This document shows positions 44,632 to 55,240 of a stretch of 64,000 nucleotides of DNA, piece by piece; positions within the stretch are counted from its first letter, which is position 1; each line of letters begins with the position of its first letter. Under the pieces are notes generated by a model, which saw nothing but the letters and a program-made list of their open reading frames with translations, ran no database searches and was not told where the DNA came from. The position numbers and the translations under genes were made by a program. The stretch is from contig NC_039367.1 of the NCBI RefSeq assembly GCF_003573695.1, forward strand, positions 163,634,542 to 163,698,541. The letters are read 5' to 3'. This DNA comes from Papaver somniferum. Lineage: Eukaryota > Streptophyta > Magnoliopsida > Ranunculales > Papaveraceae.

Positions 44632-45282
44632 CAATCTCAAAACCTACATTCAAAACCCCCCAAATATAAAATGTTGTTGTAGAAGTCATCGAATCCATCT
44701 CCTGCAAATCAAATCGTTCACTTCTCGTCCCCTATCTACAAATGTGAAAGAGAACTAAACATCAGCTGCTTGGATCGATTCAGAACCCTCCACTAATGGT
44801 GTTAACTCTGGTTCATTCTTCATAGAACCTGGTCGAAATTTCTTGTGCTTTGACTAGGGCCAGAATATGAGAATATAATATATCACGGAAGAGAAGTGGT
44901 AGAGAATTTGCCACGACCACCTACCTCTTGGCCCACTTGTGGAGGATTGAGCTTGGCAAAGGAATTTTCACATTTCCTTGTAGACCTCTTTACCCGAGAA
45001 TGGCTAATATTGGTGCTACCATTGAGAAATCAAATGTCACCCATGCACTTAGCTGAGTTTCCATTTTTTTTCATTTCTTTTTTTTTTATCGAAAAAGCTT
45101 AGGCCACACTTAAGTCAGATACATTATGTTTGAAGTTGCATCGGCATCCTGCCAACATTGTTCTTACAAAATAAAGCTAATTTAAATGCATCCATGTTTT
45201 GAAGGCGATGATGATATTGAGTCTTAATAAAATAAAAGAAACTGGGTTGATCTCAGTATTTCCCCATTCTTCTTGATTGTTA
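44632..45282. other. Intergenic, no feature recognised
   Basis: Continues the sequence interrupted by the CACTA element at 37177. No exon, repeat or RNA gene is evident. Confidence 0.4.
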
Positions 45283-45655
45283 CTTAAAACATATCAGGAT
45301 CTCCATTGACTCAGCAGATATCTGGATGTTTGTGTGTTGCAGTTTTTTTGTCCACTGGAAAGCTAGGTCTGCACCTCCTGTTGCTCCCCAAGCTCCGGAA
45401 TATCCTGAATGTCCTCTAATTCCAACGATGTTTCCTGCAAAATCTGTCATAGTCAGAGAGGAATAATAAATCAAATTTCTCAGGATCTTGTAGAGTACAT
45501 ATATTGATAATATTCCCATAATCCATTGTTGCATTCAGATTGTAGGGCATTGTATTATGGTGCACAGTTGAATCAATTTTCTCGGGTAAAAGAGCGAAAT
45601 TATTCATTATGTGCTCTCGCATATGGTGAATTCCATTTTTTTCCCCAAACGTCAA
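45283..45655 (-). pseudogene. Unidentified exon pair
   Basis: Minus-strand frame 45655 to about 45480 reads GEKNGIHHMREHIMNNFALL, PEKIDSTVHHNTMPYNLNAT and ICTLQDPEKFDLL. A second frame from the acceptor TTTTGCAG at 45435 reads NIVGIRGHSGYSGAWGATGG then ADLAFQWTKKLQHTNIQIS. The composition and the clean acceptor suggest real exons. I do not recognise the protein. No start or stop context supports a complete gene. Confidence 0.4.
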
Positions 45656-45888
45656 CTTTTGCTTCTAACTAAACCATTTATCCCGTTGTGATCGAATTTG
45701 TGAGTAAATTAATGTACTCCCTTGTTGAGTGGTACTGTTGAATAGATTAAATGGTTTCTTGGTTTATGTTTGTGATAGAAACAACTAATATTATGTTTGG
45801 TTTTAACTTTCGGGATTGAATCATTTTAGTCTTGAACCCAACAACTGAACTCAATCCCTAGAGTTACAGGCCTTGCACGTTATATATA

Positions 45889-45925
45889 TAGTTGCTAATG
45901 CCATGATAAATAAGGTTGTGGATAA
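45889..45925 (+). pseudogene. PMEI fragment, left of TIR-element insertion
   Basis: GTTGCTAATGCCATGATAAA matches the PMEI pseudogene at 28064-28083. The match then breaks at the TIR-element insertion and resumes at 53520 with GGATAAGCAACCGATAATTC, which aligns to the next bases of the 28.1-kb copy. The 10-bp TTGTGGATAA at the end of this fragment is the left target duplication. Confidence 0.8.
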
Positions 45926-46049
45926 AATTAGGGGGAGACCCAGAAAAAATAATATTCTCATTGTCAGTCAACAATTAATTTTGGGTACCGCAACAACCAT
46001 AATTATTTCCGTGACACCCATAATTATATGAAATTATTAAAAATGTCTG

Positions 46050-46670
46050 CATGACGGATTATGCATTCGCATGACGGGTTATGCACCAGGGGTATAATTG
46101 GCAACGCAACTTTGATATAACATATTTAACAATCCGCGCCTTGAAATTTTACAAATTTTATATCGTTGGAAATCTTTTTAAGAGAGCTACGCAACGAGTA
46201 CAAACAAGAATATCAAATTTTTGTTTTTCACGAAAAATCGGAGGTGATCATCATTTTAGGCAAAATTTTCGAAAACTCGATACATAACTATTATGCAGCC
46301 ACCAAAAAAAATGCATAACACATTCTGCAGACGCATAACGAATTATGCAACCATTTTCTCCACCTCATAACAAATTATGCATTTGGATAACAAAGTTATG
46401 CATCCATAACAAGTTATGTAACCATTGTTTTGGTTGATTTTAGTGCGTACATAAAAAAATTGATGCATAATGCAGTATGCACCATATTTACGGATGCATA
46501 TCAGATTATGCATCTATTTTCTCGAAGCATAAAAGATTGTGCAATAATTTTCTCGATGCATAATGCATTATGCAGTCATATTTTCGGATACATAACAGGT
46601 TATGCATCCGTTTTCATGACTGCATAATATGTTATGTAGATATTATTGTAGGTGCATAACAAGTTATGCA
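46050..46670. repeat. GCATAAC/GTTATGC palindromic repeat cluster
   Basis: More than a dozen copies of TGCATAACNNNTTATGCA-like palindromes, spaced about 35-45 bp, often followed by TCCATTTTCTC or TCGATGC. They lie in the left subterminal region of the TIR element and may be transposase-binding sites. No protein is encoded. Confidence 0.8.
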
Positions 46671-47245
46671 ACCTTGTTTTTTGTTGGTTTCAATACTAAG
46701 AAAAAAGTATCTTCATAACGTAGATATTATTGCCTTCATCAACTCTTGTTTCTCGTCATACACAAATTTCCAATCAATGAAATGAGAAATGGACAAGACA
46801 CCAAGCAGTTCGTAATGGTGATATAAGTTTAACTGTACCCATTGCCATGAAACTGCAGAAAAATTCAAGATTAACATCGAACAATTTAATTAGACACGCC
46901 AATGGTATGCAAATATATGATTTTACAAAAATTTTACATGTTGGAGTACTCCAATAGTTGTATGAACAAGTGTATAACAAATATTCTCATATTTGTACTG
47001 CTTTTCCATTATCGGAAAAAAGAAAAAGAGAAAGTGAATTCGGACTGTCAAGGCTTAATGAGCACTCCGAATATCAATTTGAACCAAGTGTTTCATGGTT
47101 GCTCTTAACAGCAACACTAGAGTTATACTAGTATTTTTGTTTTTTTGAAGCAACTAAAGATCAGTACGAGTTGTGGTTTCCTGCAAGTTTGATTCTTGCA
47201 GGAATCAAAATGCATATTGCCATGTACTAATTTGGAAGTTGTTAC
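46671..47245. other. TIR-element interior, no feature
   Basis: AT-rich and without ORFs of interest up to the exon-like piece at 47246. Confidence 0.4.
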
Positions 47246-47360
47246 CTGAAGTTGCAACAGTTGGGTTAATACCAAGTGCAACAAGAACATTCATAGCAGC
47301 TTTAAAATTCTCAATGATGGGCGCTGTATTGAACCAAGTGGGTCTTGCTGTTGATTTCAT
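47246..47360 (-). pseudogene. Exon-like fragment, unidentified
   Basis: The minus strand reads MKSTARPTWFNTAPIIENFK, AAMNVLVALGINPTVATS, and ends at a strong donor CTTCAG/GTAACA. I cannot name the family. It lies downstream, in sense, of the FANCI-like exon within the same transposon and could be from a second source gene. Confidence 0.4.
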
Positions 47361-47434
47361 TCAATGAGAGCGGTCCAGATGCATCTTATACATGTTACTT
47401 AATAAATTTGATGGAGAAGGAGTAAATCTGCTAG

Positions 47435-47651
47435 CTATAATTCATCTTTTCTATCACTACCAACAGGCAACAGGTGATCCCTTGTCTCTGTCTTGTTTAG
47501 CATTCCATCTCGTGTTTCTCTCGTGTTTCCTCCATGAAATCCTATAATTCCATCAATCACTTCTTGTTTGCTAAAATTATTCGAAGCTAAAATCAGAAGT
47601 TGATAAATCAATGAAGGCAATTCCTGTAAATCAACTTCTCTCATTCCAATA
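47435..47651 (-). pseudogene. FANCI-like exon fragment captured in TIR element
   Basis: The minus strand reads REVDLQELPSLIYQLLILAS followed by NNFSKQEVIDGIIGFHGG. This closely follows the N-terminal solenoid segment of FANCI (vertebrate pattern: [30 protein letters not shown]). FANCI with FANCD2 forms the clamp of the interstrand-crosslink repair pathway in the nucleus. Only about 40 residues match; the frame then continues into unrelated sequence to a stop at 47435. The upstream side is cut by the LTR element that inserted at 47656. Assignment is by eye. Confidence 0.65.
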
Positions 47652-47656
47652 AAAAT

Positions 47657-48269
47657 TGTTGGAACAATTGCTGAATTATGCCTGCGCAAAAAACAAAAAT
47701 CAAACACGAAACAATTAGTATGACTGAGTCGCGGACTAGGTCGCTTTCTTTAAGACGTTTCGCGGCTATGTCCAAGATTGTGCAAGCAGTTCTTCAATGT
47801 CGCGTCGTCCCCAGGATAAAACAGCCGAATTCAATCTCTTACACAATCACTCTTGCACGATGAGAGGATGTGAAACTTCTACACTTCATTCTTGCTCAGA
47901 AACACTTTTAGAAAAATCAAGGATGATCACACACTTACTTTTCTTTCTCACACAAATTCATTTTCTAATAAACTCAAGAAACATGATAGAAAACTCTCAC
48001 ATAAGAAAAAAGACTTTTTACAACTCTCCAAATTCTTTTTTATCAAAAACTGATTTTCAATAACTAAAAAAATTAAATAAGATTAAATGGCATGCATTTT
48101 TAAGTTCTTAATTAGCACCATTAACCTATTCAACAAAAAACGGTTTTTGGCATTAAAAATGAAATAAATTTATTCTTTAAAAGAAAGAATAAAAGTCACA
48201 TTAAAACCATTTAAATGAGAGACAACTATTCAGAAATTAATTAATGTTTTCAAAACATATATCTCAACA
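47657..48269 (-). repeat. 3' LTR of LARD-like element
   Basis: 613 bp. Contains GTCGCGTCGTCCCCAGGATA and CTTTAAGACGTTTCGCGGC. The open stretches in it are LTR sequence, not genes. Confidence 0.92.
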
Positions 48270-48282
48270 ATCCCCCACTTAT
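48270..48282 (-). promoter_or_regulatory. Polypurine tract of LARD-like element
   Basis: The complement of ATCCCCCACTTAT reads ATAAGTGGGGGAT immediately before TGTTGAGATA. It fixes the orientation. Confidence 0.75.
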
Positions 48283-51200
48283 ATTTTTCAAAACATTGAG
48301 CAAGAACATACAGAGATGTGCATAAGCAAAGGTGTCTCGCGACTTGAACCTTTACATAGTGTTAACATGCTCTCTTAAAATCTGACCATAGAGTGAACAC
48401 AAGTCTTGAACTCTAGTACATAAAAAGATCGCTTAACACACACGACTATATTAGTGTAAAGTCTAAAGCCAGCACATTACGTCCCTGTGATTGTATCCCA
48501 GTTTAACGAATGATCTGGAGAACTGCCCATATTCTCATATAAAGCGACCACACTTTCACATTCACATAGGTGAGTTTATCAAGAGTACTCCTAAAAGAAC
48601 TCCACTCTAAATAGAGATATAAACATCATTAAGAGTTTAAAAAATTAAAAAATTAAAACTTAAACTCAACCTCTACTCACTTCAGGATATCATGCCGTGG
48701 GATGAATTCTTCAAAAGCATGATTCTCGCATCTCCATATTATCTATGAATTGGTGTTCCATTTGAACCTATATTTTGGGATCTCACTCCATAGGTAAGGG
48801 TTACCCTTTTGAACCTACTTTTGAGATCTTGAGTTATAGGTTGGTAACCGCATCGTAAATAACTAAATCTCAATGATGCTGTCATCTATGACTTCGTCCA
48901 GTCCCTTTGAACTTATTTCTAGGTTGGCTATCCATCACAAATGACTCAATCTCAATGGGCATGAACCTCATCCCTAAGATTTGTTCACATCTTCTTATCA
49001 ATCCTTTCGTCAAAAGACTAACGAAAACTCTTTTTAGACATTATATAATTCATTTTCAAAATATAAACTCTTATAGTTGTCGTTGCATGCATTCTCAATT
49101 CTTGCAATAGCCGTGGTACTATCACATTGGATTTATATGTCTGTTCCTCTATCTATTAGAGGATCGAATCGCTTCATCCCTTAAAGGATTCAACTGAAAG
49201 TATGTCCAATCATCTTCGCAATATCCTTAAAGGATTGCGGTAACCATTTAGATAGTGTATTTCTAGGCGTAAGATGTGTTTGAAACACCTCAAAACCTTC
49301 TCAATATTTTACCAATTTTCCATACTAGGATTGGTAAATCTGAATATAAATTAACCCCCATTATGGAAGCAATATATTACACCCCCACTACAAAAAAAAT
49401 ACTTATATATATATAATCAATCACGTAGCAAAGAAGCATACTGAGCTGCCAACTCATGTCTAGTGCAATCACACACAATCTCAAAATCATTAGCACTAAA
49501 CCAAATGAGTGAAAACTTGTTTACAGTCAAGATTATATATATTTCTATCTCTTTTAAAATTCTATTTTCATTGAAATGAAATAGATCCAAAAAAAAAAAT
49601 ATTTTTAACAACATACACCATCTTCATTCAAGTCTTTCATGTCAAATAGTAAACTAAGCATGTTCTCAATTTCATTTTCATCCTATAAGTTAGAATAAAA
49701 ATTCGAAAAATCACCAACGCATACAAAACAAAGAGTATTGTGCATTTCACTTTCATCAATTCTGAAATCATCCGAATGAATCAAGCAAACAATTTATCTC
49801 TTTTAAATTGTTTTAAAGTTGTTTTCAGAATATAAATGATAAATATATAATTTATATGCTTTCTTTTATGGTAGAAGCTACATAGTTTTCCATGCTTGGT
49901 TTACATATATTCTCATCTTTGACTTACAAAAAGTATATATTTCTACTTATGACTATAAAAATCATATATCGTAGAAACAACATCAACAACACAAGCATGT
50001 AAGTTAATTTAGAGACATGAATGCAAGTGTCAACAATTTTATGTTTGCTTGTCTAAAGATGATATGTTCACGAATTTATTTTTTCAAAGATTTAATTTTT
50101 AAATAACAAAGTTGCTTTCTATGAGAAGTTTTCTTTCAAATTATAAGCAACAAAATATTCATGACTAAAATTTAGTCTCACTAAATATGCTTTTCTAGGT
50201 TCATTCTTAGTGAATTACTCGTCACCTTCATTTTTGTAGTTCCTCTAATTCAAATCAAAGTTTGTAAAACATAGGTTATGAAACCCCCACTATTTTTTGA
50301 CTAAAACAAGAATTTCGAAACAATATCAAAAGACTCCAAAAATTGTGAAAAACTAATGAACCAATGATTTAAATCCAAAGCGTTTTACACAAGATAGCGG
50401 GTAAAAATTCAAACAATTTTAGTGAAGACAACATCACCTAGTTAACAACTCAAAGTATCATATTTGATATCAATACAAGTCATTTAAATCATCACACATG
50501 TTTTTATAAAATTCTCTAACATTTTATTTCATTTCAAACTTATACAACTCGCATTAGATTTGAAAGGGTACATGCTTTTATGAGTTAGGTAAGATTACAT
50601 ACATGTTATTCAAAAATTTACCAAGTTTATAAGAAAATATAACATGCTCATATTCATCACTAACTCACTGATTTCTTAAAAAGCATGACAAAATCTCATA
50701 TTTCAAATATTCAAAATTCAATTTATGTTATGATAAAATTGCAATATTATGCTCAAACATTTTATCCATAACATATCATGTGTAGTAGTGCAATAATCAA
50801 ATTCAACAAATTGCTTATATCACTCTTTTTTATGACAAGATATGAACATCTTGTTATTAACAAGATGAACATCTTGGAAACTAGATACATCTTTAACAGG
50901 ATTGTTCTACCCAAAGTAAACTTTTAGGTTATACCAATACCGAAAAACCTAGTGATGTGAGTATATTCAACGCCACTTTCTTTCAAAACGATTTGGTTCA
51001 ACTTTCGATTCATAACCTATCAAAACAAATATGGTGTAAAACACCAATCTATATCAACCTCTCACCGTATTCATAGTTCACATTAACTAAGCTTGAAAAG
51101 CGTTGTTAATAACATTTGATATCCTTGCAATGTCGTGCAAGAATAACAAATAAATTCATAAACAATAGTTTGTTCATTTCTTGGTGAGAGTTGATATTCA

Positions 51201-52521
51201 CATTTGTTTTGACTAGGTTTCTAATTATTTCGGTTTTTGGTTCGTATAAAATTCCATCTCATAAGTTCCAAACTTACATGAGTCACATGTTTATTTTCAT
51301 ATACAATAATTCTCAATATCTTGTTTCCCTAAAATTTATTCTAAGATTGAAAAATCAATTTATTCAATTTAGAATACCATTATTTGATCACTACAATAAC
51401 TACAAATAGTTCATCAAACATACCGCAATTGCTTTTAAAGCTCAATTGGTTATAAACCATTGTCCATTCTTTTCGCACCAACAAAGAAATTAGCAACCCC
51501 ATTGCTTCTCATATCGATTAGTCTCCCGTAATTCTTATTTCATTGGAAAATAAAAACTTGATCAAGTGAGTGAATTTTCACCTGTCACAATCATGTACAT
51601 GTGAGCATTTAAAACCAAAAAATAAGCAAGGTATGCACTTACATAATTACTCGAAAATCAAATAATATAGTACTCCAAGTTTCTCTTAATTGTCAAACAA
51701 AGATTCAAAATTATATGGTCGTATAACATCATACATATACTTATAACTTTCTATTAAGCATATTATCAAACATATGGGGTGCATTAGTTTGATTGCTATC
51801 AATGATATTATTTTTCATTACCAAAACAAGAGTATGAAGTATAAAATCAAAACATGATTTTTTTGTGTAATTTGTTACATCTGTATTCTCTAAACTCAAG
51901 TATCACTTCAAATATTTAGACATATATACATAACGATTTTATTATCACCACATCTCTCAAACTAAAACTTCAAATGGAAATTTTCAAAAATGTTTCATGT
52001 TATATGAATTCAAATTATCCACAAAAACATTTGAAAAAACATATTCAATCAGGATTAAATTTCTGCCCGTCAGAATTTTTTCAGATACGTTGTTCAGTTT
52101 TTTAAAATACTTTAAAGAATACTTTTCAGATTCCAAAAATTCTGAAATTTTACGTGGATAATCCTCATGATATCTAATACACCCGGTTACAATTTCAAGA
52201 CCTAATTGACTTTTTTGTAGGAGATAAAAATAAAACTATACAACATGTTATAAATATTCGTTTCACATCAATATTATTTTTCTACGTTAGATATTCATGA
52301 TATAAAAAATATTATCCATATTACATTCCTAGTCCATCAAGATTAGACATAAAGTTAACTTTAGGTACCAGGTTACCTAAAATCTCAAGCATCATATTTA
52401 ATCACTAAATAAAAAAAATTCCGGTTATAATTTTATAAAACAAAATAAAACAAAGATACTTATCGCGTTTCAGCAATCGTTTTCATTTTGATTTCCGTGG
52501 CAGAATAGAACGTCTTAAAAT
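48283..52521 (-). other. Interior of LARD-like element
   Basis: AT-rich, with no frame showing retroelement or host motifs on either strand. Several phrases occur in loosely repeated form (CCTTAAAGGATT near 49178 and 49228; AACCTACTTTTGAGATC and AACCTATATTTTGGGATC near 48764-48830). It may be a large structured leader or the decayed remains of pol. Confidence 0.5.
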
Positions 52522-53134
52522 TGTTGGAACAATTGCTGAATTATGCCTGCGCAAAAAATAAAAATCAAACACGAAACAATTAGTATGACTGAGTCGCGGA
52601 TTAGGTCGCTTTCTTTAAGACGTTTCGCGGCTCTGTCCAAGATTGTGCAAGCAGTTCTTCAATGTCGCGTCGTCCCCAGGATAAAACAGCCGAATTCAAT
52701 CTCTTACACAATCACTCTTGCACGATAAGAGGATGTGAAACTTCTAAATTTCATTCTTGCTCAGAAACACTTTTAGAAAAATCAAGGATGATCAAACACT
52801 TATTTTTCTTTCTCACACAAATTCATTTTCTAATAAACTCAAGAAACATGATAGAAAACTCTGACATAAGAAAAAAAAACTTTTTACAACTCTCCAAATT
52901 CTTTTTTATCAAAAACTGATTTTCAATAACAAAAAAATTAAATAAGATTAAATGACATGCATTATTAAGTTCTTAATTAGCACCATTAACCTATTCAACA
53001 AAAAACGGTTTTTGACATTAATAATGAAATAAATTTATTCTTTAAAAGAAAGAATAAAAGTCACATTAAAACCATTTAAATGAGAGACAACTATTCACAA
53101 ATTAATTAATGTTTTCAAAACATAAATCTCAACA
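52522..53134 (-). repeat. 5' LTR of LARD-like element
   Basis: 613 bp, about 97% identical to 47657-48269. Confidence 0.92.
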
Positions 53135-53139
53135 AAAAC

Positions 53140-53519
53140 TTTATCTAGAAATTCTCTAGACCTAATCTTATCGAGAACTGTAAAATCTGAATCAATTCTC
53201 TCGACCTAATTCTCTGGACCCTAATTTTCTTCTTCGATTCTCCCATCAATTCATCACAAAATCTGAATCAACTTGAGTGATAACCAATACTCACTCTTCT
53301 TAATCGACCACAACTCATCGGGAATTCACAGTAGAGTGTAGGGGAAGAAGAAAAAGAATTGAAGACGAAGAAGAAAAAAAAAAAGAAAGAAACAGAATTT
53401 TATAAAATATGGATTTGAGAATAATTTTTTCCTAGAAAATGGGTGCGCGCCTTCAGATTTTTGGGTGTGAGTTTCCCAGTGGGAAAGATCCGAAGAATGG
53501 GTCTCCCTGTAGTTTTCAC
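53140..53519. other. Right end of TIR element
   Basis: Pyrimidine-rich words (CTCTAGACCTAATC, CTCTCGACCTAATTC) resemble a 5' leader on the minus strand upstream of the FANCI-like exon. It ends at the inverted repeat GGGTCTCCCTGTAGTTTTCAC. Confidence 0.5.
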
Positions 53520-53529
53520 TTGTGGATAA

Positions 53530-53685
53530 GCAACCGATAATTCAAATTTCATCATTACTTTTAGTAGAACAAAAGCCACATCTTAGTTTTTGTAATAGAC
53601 TCGTTATGGTGCAGGGTTTTCAGATTTTTCCGCGAAAGCTTGGAATCAGTTAGGAAGCCGTGATTATTTTGGACTGAATAATAGA
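53530..53685 (+). pseudogene. PMEI fragment, right of TIR-element insertion
   Basis: GCAACCGATAATTCAAATTT through CAAAAGCCACATCTTAGTTT and AATCAGTTAGGAAG to GATTATTTTGGACTGAA matches 28110-28255 with scattered changes. The coding frame is broken. Homology stops at 53685, where an inverted copy of the gene's 3' end begins. Confidence 0.8.
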
Positions 53686-54060
53686 AACAACACGAACAAT
53701 ATCTGCTTAATCAAACAAGTATTGATTCCTCTGCGTTAGTGGAGATTGCAGGTGGTGAAAAAAAAAAAAAAAATTTCATTGCGTTGCATAGACAGAAACA
53801 GTTGTTCCAGTTCCCTTCAGTCTACAATAATCACGGCCTCCTAACTGATTCCCAGCTTTTGTGAGAATCAGTCAGGAGGATGCTGCTGCCATTATGCAGT
53901 AACTTGGATTCTTAGTGATAAGAAACACAAACAAATAAAAAAACAGTTAAAAGCATAAAACGAAGGTTGGAGGATGCTGCTGCCATTATGCTAAGCTAAA
54001 GGAATAAGATGTAGAGAAACTTCATTCCCGTTCCTCTTTTATAGTGCGTATGACAACATG
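53686..54060 (-). pseudogene. Scrambled, inverted PMEI copy with promoter
   Basis: Read on the minus strand: TATA box CACTATAAAAGAG near 54048, ATG at 53986 with a signal-peptide start MAAASSNLRFML, then an early stop. Next comes a second partial copy of the same start region, then GGGAATCAGTTAGGAGGCCG, GTTTCTGTCTATGCAACGC and finally the helix GAATCAATACTTGTTTGATT. The pieces correspond to the 27.9-28.4 kb pseudogene, but internal blocks are missing or duplicated. A run of A/T residues sits at the junction near 53760. Confidence 0.7.
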
Positions 54061-54209
54061 TACCTAAGCTTATAAAGACTGTAGGAGGGGTTTACTAGCA
54101 CATGGCGTCGGACAGTCCATGTGTATATGAACATGTCAAATGCGACACTGAACAGTCCATGTGAAAGCTTAAAATCATTAATGTTAGTAACTTGTCCCAA
54201 AAATGATAA
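54061..54209. other. Short intergenic stretch
   Basis: Contains ACAGTCCATGTG twice (about 54113 and 54153). No gene. Confidence 0.4.
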
Positions 54210-54240
54210 CTAGATTTTGTGCCCGTGTTACGCACCGGGC
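54210..54240 (-). mobile_element. Probable Helitron 3' terminus
   Basis: On the minus strand the sequence reads GCCCGGTGCGTAACACGGGC, then ACAAAAT and CTAG, followed by T. This is the typical plant Helitron end: a GC-rich hairpin about ten bases before CTRR, with insertion before a T. The 5' TC end, expected to the right, was not located, so the element's length is unknown. Confidence 0.6.
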
Positions 54241-54403
54241 GAACTCGAAACCATCTTATCCACCTAGCTTAGGATTTTTGATTTGGTGTGGCTCAGCTTC
54301 GCCTCGCCCAGTCCTGATGCATGCTTGGCTCAGCTTGGCCCCATCCCGAGGCAGGCTTAGAATTTTTGATTTGGTGTGGCTCGGCTTCGTCTCTCCTTGT
54401 CCC

Positions 54404-54560
54404 AATGCATGCTTGGCTCAGCTTTGCCTTGCCCCATCACGATGCATGCTTGGCCCGGGTTCGCCTTGCCCCGTCCCGATACATGCTTGGATCGGCTTCG
54501 CTTCGCCCCATCCCGATGCATGCTTGGCTCGGCTTCGCCTCACCCCGTCCCGATGCATGT
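54404..54560 (+). repeat. GC-rich 37-bp minisatellite
   Basis: GATGCATGCTTGGCTCGGCT-type units start at 54404, 54441, 54478, 54515 and 54552, exactly 37 bp apart. A further unit at 54316 and several TTTGATTTGGTGTGGCTCGG phrases (about 54280, 54365, 54710) surround it. Because 37 is not a multiple of three, the unit is read in a different frame each time. The GC content contrasts sharply with the flanks. Confidence 0.9.
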
Positions 54561-55240
54561 TTAGGATATTTGATTAAGTTAGGGAAGATGTCCTGGCCTT
54601 GCTCTAAGCGTCTAAAAAGACATTTCATTAGTTAGATGTATTGCAATACAATAGCTTTCTGAACTTTATTTTGTGTGGCTTGCCTTCGCGTCGACTTTGT
54701 CCCGATGCATTTTTGAATTTAGTGTGGCTCGGCTTTGTCTCGTCGCGTTGCAATGCATTTTTGATTTGGTGTTGTGAACCTGAAGAGACGACTCCCTTGA
54801 CCATAATCTGAACTGTTAAACGCCAAATCAAAAATGCATACAACGCACAACTCTAGATTATTCTAGTTGCAATGCATCTTTATAATGCCATACACAGTTG
54901 GACATGGTTCAAAACAATAACTAAATTATCAACTCCAAAAAGGTATATACAACACAATATTGGCAAAGCAAGAGGTAGATGCAAATTCATAATAGATTCA
55001 AATTCTTAAAGAAAATTCTTGTCAAACCCGTTTTAAACTCCTTACTATTACCAAACAAAAAGCGTTTCTAATATTAATTAATCTAAAAATAAATTAAACG
55101 TCAGATGTTGATGTTGTAGAATGCCGCCAAGATCAAATTATCTCTGACTAATAGCAAAAGGAATGCAGTATTACATGAGGCATCCAAGATGCGAATTGTG
55201 GAGATGGCTATGTTAATCTTAGAGAAAGAATTAGACGGTG
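54561..55240. other. No gene recognised
   Basis: Contains the diverged outlying TTTGATTTGGTGTGGCTCGG copies and AT-rich sequence. It may include the unlocated body or 5' end of the Helitron. Confidence 0.4.

Larger units (their letters stand above)
47652..53139 (-). mobile_element. Non-coding LTR element (LARD-like), nested
   Basis: Two 613-bp LTRs, 47657-48269 and 52522-53134, run TGTTGGAACAATTG...ATCTCAACA with about 17 substitutions. Flanks AAAAT and AAAAC are compatible with a 5-bp duplication with one change. On the minus strand AAGTGGGGGAT directly precedes the LTR at 47657-48269, a copia-type purine tract, so the element reads right to left. The 4.25-kb interior is AT-rich and has no gag-pol. 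No standard Met-tRNA site follows the 5' LTR at 52521. Confidence 0.9.
45916..53529. mobile_element. TIR DNA transposon (Mutator-like?) with 10-bp TSD and captured gene piece
   Basis: The PMEI homology is interrupted exactly between TTGTGGATAA at 45916-45925 and the same 10 bases at 53520-53529. Just inside, AATTAGGGGGAGACCCA on the left and the complement of TGGGTCTCCCTGTAGTTTT on the right form a short imperfect inverted repeat around GGGAGACCCA. A 9-11 bp duplication is typical of Mutator-like elements. After removing the nested LTR element the transposon is about 2.1 kb. It has no transposase but carries a FANCI-like exon and another exon-like piece, as a Pack-MULE would. The superfamily is inferred from TSD length. 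Confidence 0.75.

Noticed and set aside
46050..46670. CRISPR-like array
   Set aside because: The repeats are palindromic, variable in spacing and lie in a plant transposon end. Nothing prokaryotic is present.
47435..47446. C-terminal KDEL on the FANCI-like frame (ER retention)
   Set aside because: The frame here is read-through past the exon into unrelated sequence. The tetrapeptide is chance.
47678..47863. 61-codon ORF, repeated nearly identically at 52543
   Set aside because: Both lie inside the 613-bp LTRs. The duplication is the LTR pair, not a gene family.
54203..54635. Three overlapping ORFs rich in Met-His-Ala-Trp
   Set aside because: They are products of the 37-bp minisatellite read in successive frames.
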